Below, piece by piece: positions 11,241 to 22,379 of a stretch of 64,000 bases of DNA (positions are counted from its first letter, which is position 1; each line of letters starts with the position of its first letter). The notes beneath the pieces were generated by a model that was given only the letters and a program-made list of their open reading frames with translations, ran no database searches and was not told the DNA's origin. Both the position numbers and the translations under genes were made by a program. The stretch comes from Dreissena polymorpha (Eukaryota; Mollusca; Bivalvia; Myida; Dreissenidae), in assembly GCF_020536995.1 (NCBI RefSeq), contig NC_068357.1, forward strand, positions 55,715,640 to 55,779,639, in the 5' to 3' direction.

Positions 11241-11324
11241 ATATCGCCACATCGGTGCATTAAGGTACCGTGCGGCATTAAAATGAAATGGCACATTGCA
11301 CCTTATTTACCAATGTGGCGATAT
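11241..11324. mobile_element. 84-bp foldback MITE, ATAT target duplication
   Basis: This is a near-perfect hairpin with arms ATATCGCCACATCGGTGCA and TTTACCAATGTGGCGATAT. The paralogous site in unit B reads GTTTTATATTACAG with no insert, giving an empty-site comparison and an ATAT target duplication. A second copy of the same family lies at 58846-58930. The element sits just upstream of the PAN exon of unit A. Confidence 0.75.
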
Positions 11325-14300
11325 TGCAGTCTCTAAACGATAATTCTTTTCACGTGGAAATTGTTTTACGTTATCGATAACTATACTGCAACTCCGGATA
11401 CATTATCGGTAAATCTTTTAAACAAGCGCTGGTCTTTTATGCAATACATATCGCCAACAATAATGACATTACTATATCGTGCGAAAATAAAAACTTAAAT
11501 TAATCAAAAGTGTTGCTTTAAACAGCTGCAGACTCAAATATCAATCATCCATTGAATTTGAGCATTTGCCTGGTAGTTTCCACCTAGTTCAACTGGTTTA
11601 TAGTAAAAGTAGATCAGTTTTATGTTTTAAGAATTTCTGATGAGAAAATAGGTCCCATTGTTTCTCATTCTCCTTGCAACATTGATATGATAAAGGGGTG
11701 GCCGGATGACTTTTTTATCTTATCTTTAGTATACAGGAAATTGCTAGGGCTATACGTTTCATAGTGTATTCATACGCACCGTATAACATAATGGCATACA
11801 CTAAATTCACACCTCTACTTACCCGAGGTTTTCATCACTAAAAGCGTAACTTCCACACAGCATTGTTAATCTACGCATTGCATCAACAGTGTAGACAAGT
11901 TTATGCTCTTTTCTTTCCCTTTCATAACATTTGATGTAAGCATGTTATTCTTTGAGTATACATTACTTTGATCAAAGAAATGACCCTTTATGCCTTGCTA
12001 TAACTTTTTAAATCAAAATTTAACAAATCTAATAAAAGTATTTGAATTGTTTTTCTCAACTGTGAAGAAATAGGGACGTTACGGTGGCATAACGAAGGCA
12101 TAGGAAATATTGTATTTAGCAGTCACTAGTACGTGTGCATGCCATAGCCATGACATGCGTGCATCACAGCTGACCAATATTAAAACGTATCAGATCAGAG
12201 TAGGTTGCGCGTGCGCAAGCAATTATTGACCAAACAAAATATTTTTTAAATGTTAGCCATTTTGTAACAAGCGTCCTGTGCCTATTGATATGCTTTATTA
12301 TGAACTATATATAAGTAATTAGTTGATATCTGATCTTATATAATCTTTCAAAATTCAATGATAGGTAACATTGCTTTATGATAATTTATTTTAACCTTAT
12401 CAATAAACTCAGTCAAGCATAATTATTTCATATCAGAATATTATGGATTTATCTGATTGTATATTTTGAGGAAGATTAAAGAGCTTATTGACTTACAATA
12501 GACAATACATACATTGCACAAGGTAAAGTAATTTCATCCACATTCTTACGGGGATAAAGCCTACACTGCAGTTACTACAAGTATAGCGACAGTTAGTTCT
12601 AATTGATAAATAACGCAATTTTCAGTACAGACCGGAGGTAACATTATACTAAATAATGGAGTAATGTAGGGGTTGTAGGCATGTTTTACACTTAAGACTG
12701 TTGTTCTGTTGTTTTTTTTCAATTACAGATATTGATAGTATAAGAAAAGGTTTTTACTAATTAATCACTAAAATATGATAAAGTTAGAGACAATAGTAAA
12801 AATAAATGGACTAAAAAGGTAACATTTCAGTATAAAACAGCCAAAAAAAGAAGGTGCAAAAAACAGTCGATTTTGATTTGTGTCTAGGGTTTTACTGGTT
12901 TGAACAAGCTTTATCTGTTTCATTGCTGAATCCGATTCAGCTTAGAATGCCCTTTAAAAAAGGTATGGTTATGGCGATCACAATGCGCAAAATGTTGCAT
13001 TTATATTTACTTAAACATGACGCGTTGACATTGAGTTATATAAGGACAATATTAAGTTAATTGTGACCTAGAATAAGAAGTAAGTTATATTTTCATTCTC
13101 CTATTAAATAAGCTATACAAAATACTATATTTGTGTATGATACAAAAATAACTTAAATATGCAGAATTTAATACATTTTTAAAAGTTATAAATCAAAGTT
13201 ATAATGCTTTTTCCTTATTTTAAATAAATTGACGATACAATTAAATATTGCACAGGTAACAGTCATTTCCCCAAAATAGGGAGAAAAATGCAAGTGTATC
13301 AAATAATATATCGGCAAGGTACCTGTTATGGTGACCCACCAGTTTCAGTGACATTTTTAACATGTTGCTCAGTTGATTTGTATGTGCATTTATATTAAAA
13401 AACATACATTTTGTAACCGTGCAGCAAAGATACTGAAACGTTTCTCGCCAAACAACATGTTTTGGAAAAAGTTGATGACTTCACAAGTCCCGATCAGCTA
13501 AGAATAACGTAACTTCAAAAATGCATATCCGGCTATTGCGCTAACGTAATCGGATGACGACAGCAGTGACGACGTAACAAAACAAGACAAACGGTGGCGT
13601 CAATGATGTAACACATTGATCTCTTTAAGTTTATAAAAAGAACATATACTTTTTTTAAAGCATTTGTATATTTTCTATTGTATCGTTTGATTTGTTATAA
13701 ACGCTTATCATCGCATCATTAGCTATAAATAGTGCAAGTAACTAGTGACTGCATGTTTGTATTAATTTGTATTAAGCACATTTGAATATTATACACTATC
13801 ACTAAATATACGTGTAGTATATTTGTATATTGATTGAATGTTCTTTGTCAGGTGTGGAGGTGGTGCCCTCGTCCCTCCACACCTATTGACGGGATAAATA
13901 ATATACATAGAAAGGACAACGACCAGTGAAATGTCAGTATTTATTTTTTGTCTAGATAACTTTACTGCTTTCTGAAAACAAGAGTTTGAGACGTTTTTAT
14001 ACACAGTGCATCGTAAACAAAATTCCACTCACGATCGTGGGGAAACAATAGTTGGTGTGGCTCTTTTACATGCTTCTGGGTCATTTGGTCACTTGGTCAT
14101 CTGGCCCATTTTGATCGAATGGTCGTGCGAAGGCTTTTAATTTTTATTTATTCAGTCTGCGATCAAAGTCAAACGTTCATCAACCGCTACGTAACAACCT
14201 TGTATACATTAATATTGAAACTTTCAAATGCTCTCCACAGTGCTTCAAAAGCTGGTCCATACTTATCGATAACTTATCGACCAATAGGTTGCCAGTTAAT

Positions 14301-14865
14301 AATGATTGGTGATAATCACAACACACTCGCAGACTTATTGCTATAAAGACCAACCACCGATCTTTCACAGATCAGAAGATCGGTATCAATTCTGATGCAT
14401 TGATTTTCTTCGGAATCCTTCCTAAGATAGGCACTGATTTAAGCAATAAATCGTCTGCTCATCCGGAATAGATCGGCTTGTAATGACTCCGGCTAAAACG
14501 CCATTTTGTAGAACTGTTGGCGTTACGAAATTTAGTATTGCTATTCAGAAATTTGCCTTGAGGCAAAACATTCTTTATTTTGCAGGCTTCGAATGAACCA
14601 ATCGAGGCATTCATTTGCTTCGATCTAAGAGCAATGAGATAATTTATATCGAACAATAACGTGAACCATATTGCTGGATCAAATACTCTATAGTTAGGCC
14701 ATTGAGCTCCTACGGTTGGATATAGTTTTATAAATAGAAATACACGTTTTTAAACGTGTTTTCTTTTGCTAATATTATGAAAAATATAAATAATAATACT
14801 AATTATACAAATTATTAAATATTCCCACAACTTCATATGTTGAGGTCGAAGTGGCATATTCGATG

Positions 14866-15238
14866 GACTCATGGTTATGTGTACCGCTGACACACAAAGT
14901 AGAGTTTATAGTCGCACAAAAAATCATACCATTTGAAATCAAGCCATACCATAATGCAGGTTTCATCCAATGCATTATTAGGTTGCCCGGAATCCCAATT
15001 GAACCAAATAATATTCACGAGATCCCCTTCATTGGTGTTCCAGTACCAAGTGTTGTTCACGTTTGAAGCCCCGATCCAGTGCTCGGTGTGGGATGGGAGC
15101 AGACTGTAATAGCTTCTTGAAATCGGCCATTTTCTTGCTGATCCAGGACGATTGAGAGACCGTCGAAGTGCTGGTTGCAGTGATCACGTGCGAATTTCCA
15201 GGTGGCGGTAAAGTCACTGGCAATGAATTCTTTGCTTT
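14866..15238 (-). pseudogene. C-type lectin exon, broken paralogue (unit B)
   Basis: This segment aligns along its length with the unit A lectin exon. The 3' half is open, with NTWYWNTNEGD, WFNWDSGQPN, TCIMVWLDFKWYD and LYFVCQRY. The 5' half retains KFARDHCNQHFDGLSIVLDQ. It is broken at least twice. The second codon after the conserved GTTGCAG acceptor is TAA (Tyr in A), and a one-base deletion near 15080 shifts the frame before the WIG core. EPGQPN of A has become DSGQPN. It is therefore a probable pseudogene, unless alternative splicing bypasses the 5' part. Confidence 0.78.
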
Positions 15239-15600
15239 ATTCCTGCAACAATGTTTTATTACAAGTAGACCTTTGATGTTTATAATTTGTTTATTTTATT
15301 GGCTTTTATGTATTAGATGTTTTTGCACTTAAAACTTGATCCGCTTAGTTGTCTGATTTATATTAAAGCGAAAAAAATACAATGTTGGTATAAATGACTT
15401 GTAAATTGACATCTGTTATGTATGTCTATATACATCTAAAATCCTTGATCGTTGTCAAACTTGAACACAAAAGCATGATTTAAAGACACTTTGTAGAGTA
15501 ACACTGTCTGAGGTCTTATACAAAGTGTATAAGCCGTGGGCCTTGTGTGTTCAGAGTCAGAGAAGAAGATATAGAACAAAACAGATAGTTTATTTACTAC

Positions 15601-16051
15601 TTAAAACCTCTATAACGATAAAAATCAACAAAAAAGTTTTCATATATTTTGTAAAATTAGATTAACATATACAAAATCAGTGTTCCTTATAGAAATAGCC
15701 AAAATTTCAACGTAAGATGTGCTCTGGTAACAGATTTAAGATTTAACATAATATAACATGCTCTTTTTTATTTTTGTGTTGGCACAATAAATGCCTTTTT
15801 AATTTACTGCAACGATATCATACGACACATGAACACTAAATTGGTAAATGATCATGTGTTGAATATATTGTACCACAACAAACTTAAACGAGAGCATTTT
15901 GTATCGTGTTAAATCTATATAACCAGAGCACATCTAACGTTGATATTTTGGCTATGGCTTTAAGGGAACACTGATTATTTATATATTAACTTTATTTTAC
16001 GACGTATATGACGAAATTATCGTTGATTTTTTAGCGTTATAGAGACTTTAA
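15601..16051. mobile_element. TTAA-flanked inverted-repeat element (MITE)
   Basis: Inverted arms start after TTAA at both ends (AACCTCTATAACG and CGTTATAGAGACT). They continue inward through CAGTGTTCC at 15678 and GGAACACTG at 15965-15973, to TGTGCTCTGGT and ACCAGAGCAC. Each arm is roughly 150 bp. TTAA at both ends suggests a piggyBac-type integration, though the terminal bases are not classical. It is absent from unit A at the equivalent site. Confidence 0.65.
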
Positions 16052-17980
16052 GCATGTTCAGCTCATCGTCGAAAAACAATAAAGCAACAATAAATACACA
16101 TGCGTCAAAATAACAACAATTTTGTTTATGCATTTTTACTTATATATGATTTTTCTGAGAATGTAATATGGTAGAGAAGTCTCTTTATTTTTTAGCAAAG
16201 TTAAGTGGGTGTTGTAAATTGATTGAGAACAATTCATGCAGTTAGATATCATATACAACATTTCCATTCTGGAGAAAAAATATCCTCTATACATTTCGGC
16301 TCTAAATTTAAATCCTTTAATACAGAAATAAGCAAGACGTATCAGTATAGAATTTCTGGTCTCATTCAATATTTGTAAAATAATAAATATATTTGGTCCT
16401 CTTCTGTAAAAATCAAATATCATTTACGATGTTATATTGCTATATGTCCATATAGAACAATTACAAGAATCTGCAAAGACTTATTGTAATTTCCAAACAG
16501 TATTCATGTCTTGTGTAAATTGTATAGTTTATTATTTGCAATTAAGTAAAATTCTACTGTCGTTTATTTTCTGGTACGACTTCATCTGACATTTTATTCA
16601 AGTTTGTTCATTAAGGTCTGATTTGTTTTGAAAAAGTAAAAGGATCACATGTACTCGCTTAGAGGGGCTCTGTAACAATTGCTTCATAATTGTTTTAATT
16701 AATAACTGATCCACAACTGATCACAGGGGAAAGATCACAGGCACTGGGTAAATACGCGAAAATTTCTGGTTTTGTATAAAAACAAAACATAATCAAAATA
16801 TTTGTATTTTGTGGTTCCTCTAATTTGCTTATTTAGTTGAGAATCAATGTAGTACGATATTTGACGACGTATCGCGCAAGCAAGTTTATTGGAAGGCGTA
16901 GTGGTACGAAAACGTACAATGTATTAGTTTAAACTATTTAAGATGATAAAATGCACAATATATGAACATATTAATGAGGCATAACAAACGTTGTTTGTTT
17001 TTACTTCCACGACCTACCCGTTTAGACGTGTCGATCCAAAAATTTTCTTTCGGTTTTCTAGGTTTCGTTTTTAGAATGTTTAGCTTACATCACAGTAGTA
17101 ACAATTAAGACTGCACTAGGTTTTGCTTTATTCGATCATATTTATTCAATAAGCTTAAAATTGAGTGTTTTTCACAATAAAAAGAAAATGAAATATACAT
17201 TTTGCAGATGTGGATGTCATTGCACATTCTTAATTAATTGGGAATCTTAAACAATACGACAATACAATTTATCAAACGTGCCTATCGTACTTATTTTTAT
17301 TATATTATTGGAAACAAATGACTTGTTTTGACTGAAAGCAATTTTGAAATAACGAAACTGAAGACATATCACACAAACTTTTACTCGAAATCCCATATAT
17401 ATTTAAAGAATATATATCATGTTAAATAATACAAACAGTTCTGTATAAGTTCTGTTAAAAATCAGCAAATAATTTAACGACATGAAGCCTGATCGTGTAC
17501 TCTTAGCCAAATGTGATTTAAATCAATTTTACTTCGTTTTCTACATTTAGGTTTCGCAAATTTACAATTATTATATCAGACATGTTTGTTTAACATTTAT
17601 TGATGAAAAAAAGTCTGATATATTTTCAAATTTGAGTTTTTTAAAAACAATCTAAATAACAATGAATAGCTAGGCAATAATCCACAACTTAGCAATATTA
17701 TTGATATAAAGATGTGGAAAGGAGGTAAAGATGTGCTAATTTTGTCTATAATGAAATAAGAATCATCAATTGTTGGATTATTCTTGGATGTTTTTTTTTA
17801 CAACAGTTTTTCAGTCACGGCGGTCAGTTTACCAACTCACTCTTTCCTGTGTTAGCTTGTGTACCATTGCTAAGTGCACATACCTACGCCAGTAACTGAC
17901 AACTGCCAAACTTGAATAAGAAGTAGTTGGAGAATGGCCGTAGAAATTTTTTCATGACAAATACATACACAAGTTTTGTG

Positions 17981-18057
17981 TCCGGACCGGGGATCGAACC
18001 CGCCATTCCATCCGCGCATGTGTAGTCCTGCTCTCTACCAACTGAGCTAGAGGTCAT
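17981..18057 (-). repeat. tRNA-like SINE head or tRNA pseudogene (unit B)
   Basis: Read on the minus strand it shows TAGCTCAGTTGGTAGAG and GGTTCGATCCC at the right spacing for polymerase III boxes. No clean anticodon stem and loop could be drawn, so I call it tRNA-derived rather than a functional tRNA gene. The shortened orthologous copy lies at 10721-10776. Confidence 0.6.
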
Positions 18058-18134
18058 TAGTCCAAATTCATTAAATGCAAACCAATCATACTAAATACTT
18101 AAAATAATGTTATAGTACTATATGAATTGCATAC

Positions 18135-18446
18135 CTTTTGATACACTTGCAGGTCTTCGAACGTAGAGACGGGCACAAGTCCATGTAAATTGCAGAGCGA
18201 GCATGCACCGGAATCCTGTTTGAATGTGACGGCTGTACAATTTGTATTGCATCTCTTAAGAAATGAAAATTTGCTAGATGCGACAGTTGTGACTATCGGA
18301 CTTCGGCAAATACGCGAATATGTCACATTAGTAGGTATTTTCCGAAATACTGTGTTTTTCATGTTGTTTGAAGAACTTGTCGCGGCCATTAGCCATACTA
18401 GCTGCGATGTTATTCGTATTACTAACACGAACACCCGTCTGTTCAT
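18135..18446 (-). CDS. Signal peptide plus PAN/apple domain exon, unit B
   Basis: This is the paralogue of the exon at 10850-11185, ending at the same donor (AAG|GTATGC). It starts at Met 18446 (MNRRVFVLVIRITSQLVWLM), though an in-frame Met at 18482 is an alternative. The frame is fully open for 104 codons. It keeps CSLCNL and LKRCNTNC, but one PAN cysteine is replaced by Phe (SKFSFLKRC versus SKLSCLKRC in A). The downstream lectin exon of this unit is broken. The gene may therefore be dead, or may make a PAN-only protein. Confidence 0.6.
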
Positions 18447-19299
18447 TTTCTTGCTGCAATAGCTATGTAATATATTGTTCACTTCGTGGAAAGAGAAATG
18501 AAACGACGTCTAAACTTTTGGGGTTTTATATTACAGTTTTCTTTTGGACAAATTATATCAAGTGGAAATTGTTTTACGTTATCGATTCCTGTAAGAATAA
18601 TGCAACTCCGGATACATTATGATAAAATGTTGTCAACCAGCGCTGGGGCCGTTTCATTAAACGATCGTACGACAATGTTAACTTACGAGAGAATTTTGTA
18701 ATCTTAATAAGTAGACGAACTAGCTCGCTATGCTCGTTAAATATATATGGCGCAAGAGATGCCAATGCAAGTAATTTAGTACTGAAAATTTATAAACATA
18801 TGATATGGACTTAAGCAATTATGCATCTTCGAAAAATGTTTCGTATCGTAAATGTGTATTACGATTTTTATTGAAACGACCCCCAGTCTTTAATACAATA
18901 CATATCGCAAACACTAATGACATCATTATACCGCGCAAAAATCAAAAGATTAATTTAATCAAAAGTATTGCTTTTAACAGCTGTATGGTGTGCCTTGGAA
19001 TAAGTGCTTTTAGCGGGGTTTGTTATATCTTTGTTAGGCCTTCTGATGAGACTTTAGGACCTATTGTTTTTCATGTTAAACCCGGATATGAAAAAGGGGT
19101 GACCGGATGAAATTGTTTAACCTTTAGTAAACAGGAAACGGCTAGGGCTATAAGTTTCCAAGTGTATCCATACGCACCGTATAACATAGTGGAATAGCAC
19201 TAAATTCAAACTTCTACTTACCCGAGGTTTCCGACACTCAAAGCGTAACTTTAATCAAGGAGTTTATAATCAAAGAAATGAACCATTATGCCTTGCTAT

Positions 19300-21800
19300 A
19301 AAATGTTTAAATCAAACTTAAACAAATCTAAGAAAAGTATTTTTCATCGATTTTCTCCACCCACTCCAAAAGTGAAAGGTGAGCTGCCACATCCGAGTTG
19401 CTATTAAAAAAAACAATCTTGGATTATTATAAAAGGTTTAGTTCGTGGCATATTATATTTGCACTTATACTTCAATTCTTAATCACTAAATCAATACACT
19501 AACACAGAAACACTTAAAATATTCATATCAGTTGCATTCAAACAAAACTCTGTCTTGCTAAATATCGACATAAAAATTAAAAAAATATTTTTAAGGCCTC
19601 TCTGCATAAATTTTCTCCGTCCATGCGCAAAAAATGTGATATGTATATGGGACCTTTTTCACTTTTTCATATAACAAACACATTTTGAAGCTGTAAGCTT
19701 GCAAATGAGTGTCTGTAATCGTAATCTTCTTTATCATAATCACCATTGTGGACGCCATCGTCATTTTCATCATCATCGTGTCTTCATTGAATCCTAAATC
19801 GCTTGTCTACGTGTTTATTCCCCTCTTACCGGATTTAACAAAACACAATTGTATTTGCAGCTAGGACGGAGTTTAAACTGTTTGTGTTGCAACCCACGTC
19901 TATTGCTCATTAGTAAACCAAGAACACTTACTAATAATTTAACTTCTGTTAAACGCTGAAGGAAGTTTTAGGATAAGTCATCTTGTATGGTTCAATTATA
20001 AATTTATAAGTTATTATACAACTTTTTGTCGTTATAGTTCATTAGTTTTCTAGACTACTTTAACAATTGTTGGTTGTCTTTATTTGATATTATAAATTTG
20101 TAAATGGTGATTTTGTCAGTAAAAAAAACTGTGTTAAATAACGAATTTTGTAATTAAACGCGTTTAATGCAAAGCTAGACTAAACTTTTAAGTAGTTCTT
20201 TAACATAAAAGTTTTAAGAATATTCTTATTATTTATATTTAAGTCACCTAATGCCTACGTTAAAAAATAACATAAGTATTAATAATTTTCCTAAGTTCTT
20301 TGCACTTGTTTCCCTAATTGGAGAAATATCATATACGTTCTCTGTGTGTTCCTTACAAGTTGCAAGGAACATATGTATTCCCTTAAATTCAAAGAAATAT
20401 GTTATAATATTTTCTCTTTGTCTTTTCCATCTGCTAGTACATGTTATGCATCCTTGTTCGTATATATATACACATTTCTAAATATTTTTTGGTCAACACA
20501 AAATAACAAAATTGCATCACACCATTGTGTTTATGTTTTCATATTGTATATGTATTATGTTTTGAAATATCATGTGTTGGAAACTTTTTTTTTGTCAAAT
20601 CTGTATTTTTATTAAATCTGCATTATCAGAGAATTATACATAATACAATTCAGCACCCTAGCTATCTTTCATATATATATGTGAGAACATTTATATAGAC
20701 AGAATATATACATATTTTCATGTAAAATTATATTTAACTAGTATGTAAACATAGCTTTTTTGAAATGCTTTGCTTTGGAAATACGTGTTGTATATTAATG
20801 TTTTGATTACAACTATGTTTATATAATCCTTTTAAGTACATGAACATGAACTGCTTCATATGTAAAACATGTATGTATGTAATACTATATACTGAGAAAA
20901 AACTCATAAAAAATGAAGTCGTGGCCGTAGCAAATGTGTTTCAGTGGTTTTCTACGATTTTTATCCAATTGTAATCCTGCAGGTATGTTTTTATGTTACA
21001 CGTATCACATTTTTAACATATCGATATAAGTACTCAAATGAATTTCAAAATTAAACTTTCATTCATTATACCAGAAGTGAAATGGTTGACATTACCGTTA
21101 GATGTGACTTTTATCTTCACAATGACAATTTCATTTGTGTCATAAATGTACGTCTTTTGTTTTGTATGGATTATGTGTTTACTTAAATGGATGAAATACA
21201 ATTTCAACGTTAAAAAAGCAGGCATTATGTTCATTGCGACTGGGATATGTTACATATCTGACACTTTGGTTATGCTGTATCGCATGTAATATTGTCTAAA
21301 TAAAGTAATATATCTGACTGAACTTGCCAAGTTAAGAATTATTAAAAACGATTACAAACATTTTTGTTTTGCGTATTATTTTAGGGGAAATCTCTTCTTA
21401 AGCGAAACCTAAGCGACGTGATGAATAAGAAAGTTAAGGACATCCTTGTGTTAGGTAAATTCATGTATAAGTCCGTAAATGTTATCATCATGTCTTATGA
21501 AGTTGGTGAATGCGGGCCCTGTAAGAAGGTGTTTTTATCAGTTAATGTTTTGAACTAAATCATAATACTCGGAATAAAATATAAAGTCACCAGTTTTGGT
21601 ACAAATGAATCGGTAGCAACAAAACAAACAATTGGATATCAATATGAATTCCAATTTAGGCACGCAAGGCAACAGAAACAGCAAACCAAAATGTTTTTTA
21701 CACATATTAAGTGACTTCATGAATTGAACGTCGAAAACATTCATCAGAATGATTGATGCTGACAAAACCCAATCGTAACAATTATGATTAATATTTCCAA
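19300..21800. other. AT-rich sequence without recognised genes (unit B interior)
   Basis: Open frames here are short and of low complexity, and none shows a domain or supported splice sites. Unit A has much less sequence between the equivalent flanking blocks (about 11830-12060), so most of this is an insertion in B or a deletion in A. Confidence 0.5.
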
Positions 21801-21877
21801 AACAATTGGGCCGTTACGGTGGCATAAAGAATGCATAGGAGATGTTTTGTTCAGCAGTCATTATTACGTGTGAACGC

Positions 21878-21992
21878 CTAAGCTATGACGTACTCACGCA
21901 TTAGCTATGATGTGTACGCAATAACTGTGACATGCAAACGCGATAGCTTTGAACTACGCATGCGATAGCTATGACGTGCGCTCGTCATGGAT
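21878..21992 (+). repeat. 22-bp degenerate tandem repeat, about 5 copies
   Basis: Units of the type CGATAGCTATGACGTGCGCT follow one another (CCTAAGCTATGACGTACTCA, CATTAGCTATGATGTGTACG, CAATAACTGTGACATGCAAA and so on). Unit A has roughly one unit at the same place (12140-12165), so the array expanded after the duplication. Confidence 0.6.
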
Positions 21993-22212
21993 GATCAATG
22001 AGAAAACGTATCATTTCAGAGAAGGTAGCGCGTGCGTAAGCAATTATTGACCAATACATTTTCTTAAAATGTCAGCAAGTTTGTAACTAGGGCTCAGCGC
22101 CTATTGGTTTATTTGTCATGAACTATTTATCACAAATTACTGAATTTCTAATCTTAAATAACCCTTAAAGATTTCATTTCTTTGTGATTATTCATTTAAG
22201 CCTTGTCAATAG

Positions 22213-22379
22213 GGAAGCGGACAACGACAACGAGCGAGGCCTGGTAATGTTATGCGCATGCGTCAAAGAGGTACGGGTTAGGGTTACCGTAACCCTAACC
22301 CTAACCCTTAACCCTAACCTTAACACTGACCCATTACAATACCAGGCCTTGCTCGTTGTCGTTGTCTGCTTCCGCTTGC
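22213..22379. mobile_element. Foldback MITE carrying telomere-like repeats
   Basis: Inverted arms GGAAGCGGACAACGACAACG and CGTTGTCGTTGTC..CCGCTTGC bracket GGGTTAGGGTTACCG followed by CCCTAACCCTAACCC. CAATAG is present on both sides (22207-22212 and 22380-22385). The paralogous site in unit A has a single CAATAA and no insert. TTAGGG is the telomere repeat of molluscs, so the loop is a short interstitial telomere-like hairpin. Confidence 0.75.

Larger units (their letters stand above)
6590..13480. repeat. Tandem segmental duplication, unit A (PAN-lectin locus)
   Basis: This stretch is collinear with 13485-22455, and its last part with 29345-30035. Matching blocks run in the same order: GTCCCGATCAGC.AAGAATAACG (6600/13488), CACACCTATTGACGG..ATAAATAATAT (6990/13880), the lectin exon (8143/14880), AAGATGATAA.ATGCACAA (9730/16940), the PAN exon (10850/18135), GTTACGGTGGCATAA (12075/21813) and TATCAGAATATTATGGATTT (12430/22410). 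The tail 12470-13400 matches 29500-30030. Unit A carries insertions that B lacks: a repeat at about 8850-9270, a SINE at 9490 and a MITE at 11241. These date to after the duplication, or were lost from B. Confidence 0.85.

Noticed and set aside
17981-18057. Possible functional tRNA gene
   Set aside because: A- and B-box sequences are present, but the anticodon arm and acceptor stem do not form properly.
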